A model generated the notes under the pieces. The model worked only from the letters and a program-made list of their open reading frames with translations. It had not been told where the DNA came from and ran no database searches. This document shows positions 9,101-16,390 of a stretch of 47,447 nucleotides of DNA, one piece after another. The DNA comes from Deltaproteobacteria bacterium (GTDB lineage: Bacteria; Myxococcota_A; UBA9160; UBA6930), in assembly GCA_029261815.1 (NCBI GenBank), contig JAJDAQ010000086.1, forward strand, positions 1-47,447, in the 5' to 3' direction. The translations under genes and the position numbers were made by a program. Within the stretch, counting starts at the first letter, position 1; every line of letters starts with the position of its first letter.

Positions 9101-9226
9101 CGGATCGAATGGGCCTGGGCCGAGATCCTTGCCCGCCGCGGGAACGACAAGGCCGCCGCCGAAAAGGCGGCGGAAGGCGACGCCCGGGCCGCGAGCCTCG
9201 GGATGGTTCCACGTCTTGGTCCCTGA
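6176..9226 (+). CDS. Winged-helix transcriptional regulator with ATPase and helical-repeat domains
   Basis: A protein of about 1016 residues. Residues 1-100 form an OmpR/ToxR-type winged helix (IFRFDDCELD ... RRGYRFVGHV). Residues 130-400 form a STAND/AAA-type ATPase with Walker A GAAGIGKS (157-164) and Walker B LVVED (271-275). The remaining 600 residues are alanine-rich helical repeats of TPR type. Such proteins sense ligands and bind DNA directly in the cytoplasm. I place the start at TTG 6176, which gives the family-typical N-terminus MIFRF. A longer frame from TTG 6146 would begin before the transcript predicted from TAGGGT (6141-6146). It is divergent from the hydrolase pair and precedes the MddA-like gene, with a tandem repeat between. 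It is a likely regulator of one or both. Confidence 0.88.
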   Translation: MIFRFDDCELDEARSELRRGGKPVALQPKPLALLALLLRERHRVVEKADILDELWPDTAVTESSLTRAVSLARRAIGDRGERARIRSHARRGYRFVGHVIEHEDDRAALDDASPSAAATVSVDPSDPFIGRSEPLAALQDAWHRTTAGFGSVVLVEGAAGIGKSRLVETFAGGLAADGQRVAFARSDEGTSAPAFWLWVQVLRDLASCTDLSAHAREVGGLAPELAERVPELHDAVRPAAAGVSTEQERFLVFDSVAQLLERCAAEQPIALVVEDLHLAGTESLALLEHLAERLRDAPMLVIAMVREESRERNAPLTRTLASLGRLETTRSLRLSGFGPAEIAHWVETRTGATPPREWVRALLERTEGNPLFLQEAVRILVESGALAPGHAPGRVDLRALPLRMMDVVESVLERLPAESLEVLEAASVLGRRFEVALLADVLAQPRATVLDALDGPVLAGVVNEDEDRPGLMFFANPLFQEVTRERLRPGRRARLHHAVAQVLERRHGETPTTGLSQLAEHHHRSLGVGDPVRAFEVARLAAAALERANAYEQAAHHHEQALAALDQQPAADAGLRMETLLDLGRAHRSSGDRERRRVVLSGAIELARQRDDPAGFAAAAIGFCDLGEWAAHDPEAQAHVDAALAEAAPERLSAAARSRLLSRKAYNLRDQRVEAEPPARAALELARASGDPHALAETLYTLHFVIAGPDDLVERVHLVREMEALVPSGGDADLTVIGLLDLATDQLIVGDAAGARKERARVDALVGPRPHRGVRWHTGVYDDGLALLEGRYADAQAGIPETHALGAWIGHPAATMCFAGQRLQVLRDCGASLSDVQAVASSDLGAARIGFFARALLAGLKGEADVAQGRATFEALVDRTLPEEPRSIDWLAAVAELARQALYYGDAERGAALREHLSPYRDLQAAVPVTVSYLGPVAYWTGRLAAQQGDLAGAGDDMEEAFARAESLGARPALARIEWAWAEILARRGNDKAAAEKAAEGDARAASLGMVPRLGP

Positions 9227-9244
9227 GGGGACCCCGCAGCGAAT

Positions 9245-9276
9245 CCGGGGAAAGCAAACAGCCGGGGTAAGCAAAC
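9245..9276. repeat. Tandem direct repeat, possible operator
   Basis: Two 15-base copies, CCGGGGaAAGCAAAC (9245-9259) and CCGGGGtAAGCAAAC (9262-9276), differ at one base and are 17 bases apart. They lie 19 bases after the regulator stop and 85 bases before the MddA-like gene. ToxR/OmpR-type winged helices commonly bind direct repeats, so this is a candidate binding site for the adjacent regulator. A weak hairpin (AGGGC/GCCCT, 9291-9306) follows. Confidence 0.55.
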
Positions 9277-9360
9277 GGTAGGACTCTGGAAGGGCGCGGA
9301 GGCCCTCCAATCCCGATGGTTCCCTCACCAGTCTCGACCACCGAGGCGAGGAGGAATGAT

Positions 9361-10128
9361 ATGAACCGCACCTGGGCCCGCATCCTTGGCCTCAGCGCCT
9401 ACGGGCTGGCGTTGGGGTCGCTCGTCTGGTTCGTCGCCTGGCTTCATGATTGGGGACTCGAGCGGACGCTCGAACGCGGCCCAGAAGCCGACGTCGCAAC
9501 GGCACTGATCGTCGACCTCGCACTGCTTCTCGTCTTCGGGTTCCAGCACTCCGTGATGGCCCGTCCGGGGTTCAAGGCCGCGCTCGCGGAAAGGGTCCCG
9601 GCCACGGTCGAACGTTCTGTCTATGTCCTTGCTGCGACCCTGACGGTCATCGCGATCTTCGTTGCCTGGCACCCGATTCCGATCGTATGGTTCGATCTCC
9701 GCGGGACCGCGGTCGCGCCGGTCCTGACTGGACTGTCGCTGCTCGGCTACCTGGGGATGATCGCGGCCACGTTCGCGATCGATCATCGCGACCTCTTTGG
9801 GCTGAAGCAGATCGAGGCCTACGTAGAGGGGCGTCGATACGACCCGCCCGAGCTTGTCGAGTCGTCCGTCTACGCGGCGATTCGGCATCCGATCTACGCG
9901 GGATGGATCCTGTTCTTCTGGGCCACGCCCTACATGACGGCAGGACATGCGCTGTTTGCGGCCTTCATGACCGCGTACGTACTGGTTGCGATTCCCCTGG
10001 AGGAGAAGGACCTCTCCGCGACGTTGGGCGCAGCCTACCGGCGCTACCGCGACCGCGTCCCGCGCTTCGTGCCGTCGTGGCGTCGGCAGGGACCCGGCCG
10101 TTCTACGACCGGGCGACGGGTGAGCTAG
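9361..10128 (+). CDS. mddA: Isoprenylcysteine methyltransferase-like membrane protein, probable methanethiol S-methyltransferase
   Basis: A 255-residue membrane protein with about five to six hydrophobic segments. The pattern FGFQHSVMARP, then VERSVYVLAA, DLFGLKQIEAY, IRHPIYAGWILFFWATPYMTAGHALFA and LEEKDL closely follows MddA, the S-adenosylmethionine-dependent enzyme that converts methanethiol to dimethyl sulfide. Related NnrU and isoprenylcysteine carboxyl methyltransferase proteins share only the C-terminal RHPxYxG part. The ATG at 9361 follows AGGAGGA; an in-frame ATG at 9316 is less likely. The stop TAG is part of TAGCCT (10126-10131), a possible -10 box for the next gene. Assignment is by remembered family resemblance, so the substrate is probable, not proven. 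Confidence 0.75.
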   Translation: MNRTWARILGLSAYGLALGSLVWFVAWLHDWGLERTLERGPEADVATALIVDLALLLVFGFQHSVMARPGFKAALAERVPATVERSVYVLAATLTVIAIFVAWHPIPIVWFDLRGTAVAPVLTGLSLLGYLGMIAATFAIDHRDLFGLKQIEAYVEGRRYDPPELVESSVYAAIRHPIYAGWILFFWATPYMTAGHALFAAFMTAYVLVAIPLEEKDLSATLGAAYRRYRDRVPRFVPSWRRQGPGRSTTGRRVS

Positions 10129-10161
10129 CCTGCGCGGCCCGCTTACCGCGAAGGAAACCGC

Positions 10162-11049
10162 ATGGATTACGGTGTCTGCCTCCCTTACATGAAGGAGGGA
10201 CTCAGCCGAGACGACCTGCTCGGCTGGGCGCGTGCCATCGATGAGGGACCGTTCGCGAGTCTCTCCTGCGGTGAGCGGATCACGGGACCTACCGTCGACA
10301 TGCGCGGGGTCCTCGCGGCTGCGGCCGCCGTCACCGAGCGCGTACGCATCGTGTCCTCGCTCTATGTGTTGCCCATGCACAACGCGGTGCGCGCGGCCAA
10401 GGAGATCGCAACGCTCGATGTGCTGTCGGGCGGGCGCGCGGAAGTGACCGTGGGCGTGGGCGGACGGGAGGCCGACTACCGGGCGGTGGCGATGCCGTTC
10501 GATCGCCGGCATGCGCGAATGGACGAGCAGGTCGCCGAGATGCGCCACATCTGGCGCGGCGAGCCGCCCTTCGAGGGCGCCGATCCGGTGGGTCCGACGC
10601 CGCTCCAGGCGGGCGGGCCTCCGATTCATGCCGGCGTGATGGGGCCGAAAGCGATGGCGCGTGCAGCGCGTTGGGCCGACGGCGTCTACGTCTGGAGCGG
10701 GAATGGCGAGCGCGCTGAAATCGAGCGGCTCCTGACGCTGGCGGACGAATCATGGGAGGCAGCGAAGCGTGCCCGCAAGCCGCGCCGGATCGGCGGCTTC
10801 TGGCTCTGTCTCTCGCCCGACGGTGCAGACGAGAAGCTCAGGAAGTACGTCTACGACTACCTCGCGATCTTTGGCGACGCGCCGGCGAAGGCGATGTCCA
10901 AGATGATGAATCGCTCGACGCCGGACGCGGTCAGCGAAGCCCTCGATGGCCTCGAGGCAGCGGGCTGCGAGGAAGTCTTCCTGGTGCCGGCAACCGCGGA
11001 GCGCGCCGAAGTCGACCGTTTGGCGGAGCTCATCGGGAAGCGAACCTGA
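10162..11049 (+). CDS. LLM class (luciferase-like) flavin-dependent oxidoreductase
   Basis: A 295-residue TIM-barrel protein of the bacterial luciferase-like family, which uses FMN or coenzyme F420. Family features are the N-terminal YGVCLPYMKEGL, the central RVRIVSSLYVLPMHNAVRAAKEIATLDVLSGGR (in parts at about residues 54-90) and VGVGGREADY, followed by a helix-rich C-terminus. GAAGGA precedes the ATG. It lies 33 bases after the MddA-like gene on the same strand and may be co-transcribed or use TAGCCT at 10126-10131. Substrate and cofactor cannot be told. Confidence 0.88.
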   Translation: MDYGVCLPYMKEGLSRDDLLGWARAIDEGPFASLSCGERITGPTVDMRGVLAAAAAVTERVRIVSSLYVLPMHNAVRAAKEIATLDVLSGGRAEVTVGVGGREADYRAVAMPFDRRHARMDEQVAEMRHIWRGEPPFEGADPVGPTPLQAGGPPIHAGVMGPKAMARAARWADGVYVWSGNGERAEIERLLTLADESWEAAKRARKPRRIGGFWLCLSPDGADEKLRKYVYDYLAIFGDAPAKAMSKMMNRSTPDAVSEALDGLEAAGCEEVFLVPATAERAEVDRLAELIGKRT

Positions 11050-11060
11050 GGGGCTGATGA

Positions 11061-11453
11061 CTAGCCGCGCTGATTGACGTCCGAGATCTGGTCGTTGAGC
11101 GTCCAGTAGTCGTAGAGGTAGCCGACCAGGAAGAGCCCGCCGGTCACGAGGTACAGCAGGCCGGTGAAGATCTTCCCCATGTAGAAGCGATGCAGGCCAA
11201 ACATGCCGAGGAACGTCAGCAGGACCCAGGTGACCGAGTAGTCGAGGTGGCCACTCGCGAACCGGCGGTCGGCGGCGCGATCCATCGACGGGATCAGGAA
11301 GAGGTCGATGAGCCAGCCCACGCCGAGCAGGCCCAGTGTCAGGAACCAGATCGTTCCCGTGATCGGGCGGCCGTAGTAGAACCGGTGGGCGCCGGTGAAT
11401 CCGAAGATCCAAAGCAGATAACCGACGGTCTTGCTGTGGGTGTCGCTGGCCAC
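11061..11453 (-). CDS. Membrane protein with two TM2 domains
   Basis: A 130-residue membrane protein made of two consecutive TM2 modules. The first has VGYLLWIFGFTGAHRFYYG then a second helix ending in LIDLFLIP. The second has VLLTFLGMFGLHRFYMGK then LFLVGYLYDYWTLND. Each module has the diagnostic HRFYxG turn between two helices. Start is GTG with GAGGAGG before it. TM2 proteins are small inner-membrane proteins of unclear function; most bacterial ones have a single TM2 module. It converges with the luciferase-like gene with an 11-base gap. Confidence 0.85.
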   Translation of the reverse strand: MASDTHSKTVGYLLWIFGFTGAHRFYYGRPITGTIWFLTLGLLGVGWLIDLFLIPSMDRAADRRFASGHLDYSVTWVLLTFLGMFGLHRFYMGKIFTGLLYLVTGGLFLVGYLYDYWTLNDQISDVNQRG

Positions 11454-11503
11454 GGGGCCTCCTCGCTCGGGGTGCGGGTACTACGTGGCGGGCCGCGTTC
11501 GGT

Positions 11504-12313
11504 TCAGCCGTCCCGCTGCATGAAGTCGACGATCGCCGGCCACGCAGCGGAATCCTGTACGAGGAACAGGTGGCCGCCTTCGAAGAGTTGGATGTCGGCG
11601 TTTTGCACCTGGGACACGATCGCCTCCAGATTGGCGACCGGTGCGATGCCGTCGTAGCGGCCGCCGCAGCACAGCGTCGGCGCCACAATCTGCGGCAGCC
11701 GGTCGTAGACGTCGTGCTCCATGCGCGCTTCGAGTTGACGTGCCGCGCCGACTGCACGGCCCGGTTCTCCGGCGCCGGGATCGTTGGCGGGATTCATCAT
11801 CGCGAGGATGCCTTTGAGCGCCTCTGGGTTGGCTTCCCGCCAGGCGGCATCCATCCGCGTGTCCGAGAGTTCGATGGCGCGCGCAGCCCGTTCGTTCTCC
11901 GGAAGCTTGGCGAGGTCCTGCAGCGGGTAGGAAGGCCGCCCCGCTCCTCCGCTCGACGTGCAGGCCAGGACGAGGCGGTTCACCCGCTCGGGAAAACGAA
12001 TCGCGAACTCCTGGGCAACCATGCCGCCGAAGGAGACCCCCATCACGTGGCACGGGCCCCAGCCGAGCGCGTCGAGCAGGGCCGCAGCATCTTCGGCGTA
12101 GTCGGCCATGGAGTAGGCGATGTCCGGCCGGTCGGTCTGGCCCAGCCCCCGCTGGTCGTGGCAGAGCACCTCGAAGCGGTCCGGGAGCAAGGCATCGAGG
12201 AGGCCCGGCTTCTTCCGGAGGTCCCCGCCGGTCCCGTTGAAGAGCAGGACGCGAGGGCCGTGCCCCCGCACTTCGTAGTAGAAGCGCAGACCGCGTGCAT
12301 CGATGAAGGGCAT
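11504..12313 (-). CDS. Alpha/beta hydrolase
   Basis: A 269-residue alpha/beta hydrolase of the 3-oxoadipate enol-lactonase-like group. Motifs: LLFNGTGGD near residue 25, CHDQRGLGQTDRP, nucleophile elbow VMGVSFGGMVAQ, acid in GGRYDGIAP, and histidine in EGGHLFLVQD. I start at ATG 12313 (MPFIDARG), which matches the usual N-terminal distance. An in-frame GTG at 12328 would add five residues. No Shine-Dalgarno is present for either. An 18-base palindrome ends three bases before the ATG, and CACACT on the minus strand is six bases before it, so a leaderless, operator-controlled start is possible. It diverges from the sugar transporter operon. Confidence 0.85.
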   Translation of the reverse strand: MPFIDARGLRFYYEVRGHGPRVLLFNGTGGDLRKKPGLLDALLPDRFEVLCHDQRGLGQTDRPDIAYSMADYAEDAAALLDALGWGPCHVMGVSFGGMVAQEFAIRFPERVNRLVLACTSSGGAGRPSYPLQDLAKLPENERAARAIELSDTRMDAAWREANPEALKGILAMMNPANDPGAGEPGRAVGAARQLEARMEHDVYDRLPQIVAPTLCCGGRYDGIAPVANLEAIVSQVQNADIQLFEGGHLFLVQDSAAWPAIVDFMQRDG

Positions 12314-12315
12314 CC

Positions 12316-12333
12316 AGGCAGTGTGCACTGCCT
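12316..12333. promoter_or_regulatory. 18-bp perfect inverted repeat, likely operator
   Basis: AGGCAGTG-TG-CACTGCCT is a perfect inverted repeat with eight-base arms and a two-base centre. It lies immediately before the hydrolase ATG (12313) and 70 bases before the first sugar-transporter gene (12403). It overlaps the only -10-like sequence for the hydrolase (CACACT, minus strand). A dimeric repressor bound here would block the hydrolase and could affect the transporter. Confidence 0.6.
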
Positions 12334-12402
12334 CGGCCCGGCTTCGCCACCGCTGTCTGCGTCGGTTGAGATGGTCCCCGTAGAGGGCGACACTCCTTAG
12401 CC

Positions 12403-13452
12403 GTGCATCGCTTCGCCCTGCTGATGGTTCTCGTTGCAGTCCTCGGGCTGTCTCCGCTTGCGGCTTCCGCGAAGCCCGTCGTCGGCATCAGCTGGTCGAA
12501 CTTCCAGGAGGAACGCTGGAAGACGGATGAGGCGTCCGTTCGTGGGGCGCTCGAGGCCGCAGGGGTGCGCGTGATCTCGGCCGATGCGCAGAGCTCGACC
12601 GAGAAGCAGATGGCCGACGTCGAAAATCTGCTGGCACGAGGCGCTGAGCTGTTGATCGTCGTCGCCCACGATGCCGACGCGATCCTGCCCGCCGTGCTGT
12701 TGGCCCAGGCCGCAGGCGTTCACGTCATCGCCTATGACCGCTTGATCGAGTGGCCCGGAGTCTTCTACCTCTCGTTCGACAACCGCGAGGTCGGCCGGAT
12801 CCAGGCACGCGCTCTCCAGGCCCTGGTCCCCCGAGGTCGTTATGTCTTCATCAAGGGTTCGGCGCAAGACCCGAACAGTCGGTTTGTTCACGAAGGCCAG
12901 CTGGATGTTCTGGGGCCGGCCCTTCGTTCCGGCGAGATCGAGAACGTTGGCGAGCAGTTCATCGACGGCTGGCTGCCCGAAGGGGCGCAGCGGACGATGG
13001 AACAGATCCTGACCGCCACGGCCGGACGCGTGGATGCGGTGGTGTGTTCGAACGACGGAATGGCCGGCGGCGTGGCAGCCGCACTCGCCGGAGCCGGCCG
13101 CAGCGGCGTACCCGTATCGGGGCAGGACGGTGACCACGCCGCATTGGCCCGCGTCGCAGCGGGCACCCAGGCGGTGAGTGTCTGGAAGGATTCACGCGCA
13201 CTGGGTACGCGTGCGGCCGCGGTCGCGCTGGCGCTCCTTCGGGGCACAGCGCCGGCCGATGTCTCCGGGCGCATCGTCTGGAACCAGGGCCCGCAGCGTC
13301 GCGATGTCGACGCCATCTTGCTGGAGCCCACGCCGATCACGCGCGACAACCTCGCGGTCGTGATCGATGCCGGTTGGGTCTCGCACGACGTGGTCTGCGC
13401 CCGCGCAACCGACCCTCTTCCCGCTGCATGCGATCGGTCGACGGAGCCGTGA
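12403..13452 (+). CDS. xylF: Xylose-type sugar ABC transporter, periplasmic binding protein
   Basis: A 349-residue periplasmic binding protein. A Sec signal peptide covers about residues 1-23 and ends in AASA. The mature start VVGISWSNFQEERWKTDE matches the XylF pattern around FxxERWxxD. Later XylF-like blocks are HVIAYDRLI, YLSFDNREVGRIQA and PVSGQDGDHAALARV. It would deliver D-xylose or a related sugar to the permease. Start is GTG with a weak ribosome site. The gene ends in a GTGA overlap with the permease gene, then ATGA with the ATPase, a tight operon. The palindrome at 12316-12333 may control it. Confidence 0.87.
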   Translation: MHRFALLMVLVAVLGLSPLAASAKPVVGISWSNFQEERWKTDEASVRGALEAAGVRVISADAQSSTEKQMADVENLLARGAELLIVVAHDADAILPAVLLAQAAGVHVIAYDRLIEWPGVFYLSFDNREVGRIQARALQALVPRGRYVFIKGSAQDPNSRFVHEGQLDVLGPALRSGEIENVGEQFIDGWLPEGAQRTMEQILTATAGRVDAVVCSNDGMAGGVAAALAGAGRSGVPVSGQDGDHAALARVAAGTQAVSVWKDSRALGTRAAAVALALLRGTAPADVSGRIVWNQGPQRRDVDAILLEPTPITRDNLAVVIDAGWVSHDVVCARATDPLPAACDRSTEP

Positions 13453-14642
13453 GCGCAGACCGTCAGGAGCACGCAAGGCTCGTAGGCCTGGCGTTCGCGA
13501 TCGCGGCCCTTGGCCTCGCGCTCCACTTCCTGAGTGACGGGATTTTCGGAACACCGCGGAACCTCTACAACCTCGCGGTCCAGTCGAGCGTGACCGCCAT
13601 CCTGGCGAGCGGGATGGTGCTGGTCATTGCGAGTGGTCAGATCGACTTGTCAGTTGGTTCCGTCCTGGGTGCCACCGGCATGGTGGCCGCGTTCCTACAG
13701 GCGCCCGATCCCGTGGGCTGGGGTTGGCCATGGCCGCTGGCCACCGCGGTCGCCCTGGCGTTCGGGGCCGCGATCGGCGCCGCGCAGGGTTGGTGGGTGG
13801 CCTGGCGCCACGTGCCATCCTTCGTGGTCACCCTGGCCGGTTTGCTGATCTTTCGCGGCGTCGCGTTCTTGGTGACCGATGGTCGTACGGTCGCGCCACT
13901 GGCTCCGGGCTATCAGTGGTTGGGCGGCGGGCTATCGGGTTCTCTCGGTGTCGCGACGAGCTGGGTGCTCGCGATCACGGCGATCATCGGGGTGGGAGTG
14001 AACGCGTATCGGGCGCGGTCGCAGGCGCGGTCTCATGGGCTCGATGCCGGCGGAACCCGCGGTGTACTCCTTCGCGTCGTCGCGACGAGCGCAGGGATTC
14101 TGGCGTTCGTGGCGTTGATGAACGCCGCGATCCATCCCGGGACAGGGGTTGGGCGCGGCGTTCCGGCGCCGGTCCTGATCGCGCTGGGCGTTGCGGGCGG
14201 TACCGCGTTCATCGCGCGTCGGACGCGCTTCGGTCGCCATGTCTTTGCCCTGGGCTCCAATGCCGCCGCGACGGAACGCGCGGGCGTGCGGGTTGCGGCG
14301 GTCCGGCTCGGCGTCTTCGCCTGGATGGGCGCCCTGGCCGCAGTCGGCGGCATCGTTACTTCCGCGCGGCTCGGCGCAGGGACGAACTCGATGGGTACGC
14401 TCGCCGAGCTCTCGGCGATCGCTGCGGCAGTGGTGGGTGGTACCTCCCTTCGGGGCGGCGTCGGCAGCGTCGTCGGGGCCCTGCTTGGCGCGCTCCTGAT
14501 GCAAAGCCTCGAGAACGGGATGGTGTTGCTCGGCGTGTCGAGTGCCGCTCGCCAGATCGTCATTGGCGTGGTGTTGATCCTGGCGGTCTGGGTCGACGGC
14601 GGTTGGGCTGCCCGCGGCCGCCGTGTCCCGGAGGCTGTATGA
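13449..14642 (+). CDS. xylH: Xylose-type sugar ABC transporter permease
   Basis: A 397-residue inner-membrane permease of the ribose/xylose (BPD_transp_2) type with about ten membrane segments. The family hallmark QIDLSVGSVLG follows the second segment, and LRGGVGSVVGALLGALLMQSLENGMVLLGV is near the C-terminus (in parts). I take GTG 13449, which overlaps the xylF stop (GTGA). An in-frame ATG at 13428 would lengthen it by seven residues. It overlaps the ATPase gene by four bases. It forms the membrane channel of the importer with the products of 12403 and 14639. Confidence 0.87.
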   Translation: MSADRQEHARLVGLAFAIAALGLALHFLSDGIFGTPRNLYNLAVQSSVTAILASGMVLVIASGQIDLSVGSVLGATGMVAAFLQAPDPVGWGWPWPLATAVALAFGAAIGAAQGWWVAWRHVPSFVVTLAGLLIFRGVAFLVTDGRTVAPLAPGYQWLGGGLSGSLGVATSWVLAITAIIGVGVNAYRARSQARSHGLDAGGTRGVLLRVVATSAGILAFVALMNAAIHPGTGVGRGVPAPVLIALGVAGGTAFIARRTRFGRHVFALGSNAAATERAGVRVAAVRLGVFAWMGALAAVGGIVTSARLGAGTNSMGTLAELSAIAAAVVGGTSLRGGVGSVVGALLGALLMQSLENGMVLLGVSSAARQIVIGVVLILAVWVDGGWAARGRRVPEAV

Positions 14643-15376
14643 CCGCGCGTCTCCAGGTCTCGGGCGCCAGCCGATCCTTTGGTGGGGTGCGTGCACTGCG
14701 GGAGGTGTCGATGCGGCTCGAAGCGGGCCGGGTCACCGGGCTGGTCGGTCACAACGGGGCAGGCAAGTCGACCCTGGTCCGAGCGATCTCGGGCGCGGAC
14801 CCGCTCGACGCGGGAACCATCGCGGTCGATGGAAGGACCGCATCGCTCCGTACGCCCCGAGAGGCGCGATCGCTCGGGATCGAGACGCTCTACCAGGATC
14901 TGGCACTCGCGGAGTCCCTGGATGGGGTGGCGAACCTCTTCCTGGGCCGTGAGCGGACGCGTTTCGGTCGTCTGGACGAGGCGCGTATGGAGCGGGAAGC
15001 ACGCGAGGTGTTGGGTCGCCTGGGCGCGGATCTCAGCACGCTGCGGCGCCCGGTGCGTCATCTCTCCGGAGGGCAGCGTCAGGCGATCGCCTTCGCGCGT
15101 GCGCTCTTGTTCGACGCACGGGTACTGGTTCTCGACGAGCCGACTGCGGCCCTCGGGCCGACCGAGACGGCGGCCGTCCACGGCGTCATCCGCCAACTCG
15201 CGGCCGAAGGCCTCGCCGTGCTCGTTGTAAGCCACGATCTGGGCGGCCTGCTCGATCTTGCCGACCATGTCGTGGTCCTGCGAACGGGCGCCGTCGTAGC
15301 AGATGCGCCGACGAAGGATCTCTCCCGCGACACCGTGCTCGGCTGGATGGTCGCGGGCGAGCCGGTCGGACGTTAG
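14639..15376 (+). CDS. xylG: Sugar ABC transporter ATP-binding protein, single ATPase domain
   Basis: A 245-residue ABC ATPase with Walker A GHNGAGKST, signature LSGGQRQ, Walker B VLVLDEPTAAL and switch VVSHD. Sugar importers of the XylG/RbsA type normally have two fused ATPase domains, about 500 residues. This one has a single canonical domain and would act as a homodimer, as in FrcA-type systems. GGAGG precedes the ATG, which overlaps the permease stop (ATGA). Its TAG stop overlaps the stop of the convergent gene at 15373. Together with 12403 and 13449 it makes a complete importer. Confidence 0.87.
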   Translation: MTARLQVSGASRSFGGVRALREVSMRLEAGRVTGLVGHNGAGKSTLVRAISGADPLDAGTIAVDGRTASLRTPREARSLGIETLYQDLALAESLDGVANLFLGRERTRFGRLDEARMEREAREVLGRLGADLSTLRRPVRHLSGGQRQAIAFARALLFDARVLVLDEPTAALGPTETAAVHGVIRQLAAEGLAVLVVSHDLGGLLDLADHVVVLRTGAVVADAPTKDLSRDTVLGWMVAGEPVGR

Positions 15377-16299
15377 TCGTCGGACTGCGGGAATGGGTCC
15401 TCTACGAAGAAGAGGTGCCGCTGCTCATTGCCGATCACGAGATCGTTTCCGTTCCACGCGATCGCCTCTGCCTGCTTCGTCGGGTTCGGAGCGAGCGGGA
15501 GTTGGGCGACGGGGCCGACAGGCGCGTCGGCGCCGGCGGGCCAGCGGAACAGGTGGATGTCGCTGTAGGTCAGAAGGGCGATTCGGCGACCGTCGGGCGT
15601 GATGTCGGCGGCGGTCGTGTTCCCGGCGAAGGAGCGGACCCCTCCCCCGAGATCGAAGACCGCGATGGGGGACACACGCTGGTGCGCCGCGTTCTCGGGG
15701 TCCAGTCGGTAGAGCCGGGTCAGCGTGTCGCTCCGATCCTTGCTGAACACGAAGAGCCCACCGTCCCGCCAGAAGATCGCCTCACTGTCGAAGTTCATTC
15801 GGAGTCGGTCCTGGGACTGCTCCTGGTCGGCATAGGAAAAGCGGATGCGTGCTTCCACGGCGACTTCGGTGTTGCCTTTACTCGGGTCCGGCTCGGTCAC
15901 CTGGTAGATCGAGAGTTGGCGGCGACGACTCCAGTTGTTTCCGACGTCACCGAGATACAGGTGGCCGGAATCGTCGATCGCGACGTCTTCCCAGTCGACA
16001 TGATGGGCATCCGGGACGTGGTAGGTTGCGAGCAGCGTGCCCTCTTCGTCGATCGCAAAGAAGCGTGGCGCGTCGCCGGAGTCGTTATGTGTCCAGTAGA
16101 CGTCCTCATGGGTGCGACTCTTTACGAGCCCTGACGACTCCCGGATCTCGCGGCTCGATATCTCGACGGTGCGCCAGCGTTCGGGTGTCGTGGGTTCGGC
16201 GGATCCCGTGGCGGCGTTGACCGCCGCGAGCAGCAGCGCGAGGGCAGTGCTTCGTCGGAGCCTGAGCGGCGGGAGCGGGAGCGGGAGTCGGCGTCTCAT
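15373..16299 (-). CDS. Secreted protein of unknown function, probable beta-propeller
   Basis: A 308-residue protein. An arginine-rich N-terminus and a hydrophobic stretch (ALALLLAAVNAATGSA) form a signal peptide, so it is exported. Repeated blade-like segments (DVYWTHNDSGDAPRFFAID, HLYLGDVGNNWSRR, AIFWRDGGLFVFSKDR, RIALLTYSDIHLFRW) suggest a beta-propeller of the esterase-like/phytase or SdiA-regulated type. I do not recognise an active site. ATG 16299 gives the best signal peptide; an in-frame ATG at 16332 is possible. Its TAA stop overlaps the stop of the ATPase gene (TTAG, 15373-15376). The VOC gene upstream is on the same strand, 91 bases away. Confidence 0.75.
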   Translation of the reverse strand: MRRRLPLPLPPLRLRRSTALALLLAAVNAATGSAEPTTPERWRTVEISSREIRESSGLVKSRTHEDVYWTHNDSGDAPRFFAIDEEGTLLATYHVPDAHHVDWEDVAIDDSGHLYLGDVGNNWSRRRQLSIYQVTEPDPSKGNTEVAVEARIRFSYADQEQSQDRLRMNFDSEAIFWRDGGLFVFSKDRSDTLTRLYRLDPENAAHQRVSPIAVFDLGGGVRSFAGNTTAADITPDGRRIALLTYSDIHLFRWPAGADAPVGPVAQLPLAPNPTKQAEAIAWNGNDLVIGNEQRHLFFVEDPFPQSDD

Positions 16300-16390
16300 G
16301 CGGCGGGTCGTTCCGAGCGGATTGCCGATCATCCGGCAGCGAGACTGGGACACGCGCCAGGTTCCTTCGGTTCCCGGCTGTGCGCTCAGG

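Noticed and set aside
9291..9306. AGGGC/GCCCT hairpin after the regulator gene as a terminator
   Set aside because: The stem is short and no run of T follows on the plus strand; it is not convincing as a rho-independent terminator.
7373..9328. A 651-codon open frame on the minus strand opposite the regulator gene
   Set aside because: The plus-strand protein has clear winged-helix, Walker A and Walker B motifs. The antisense frame has no recognisable domain, and long antisense frames are expected in GC-rich codon patterns.
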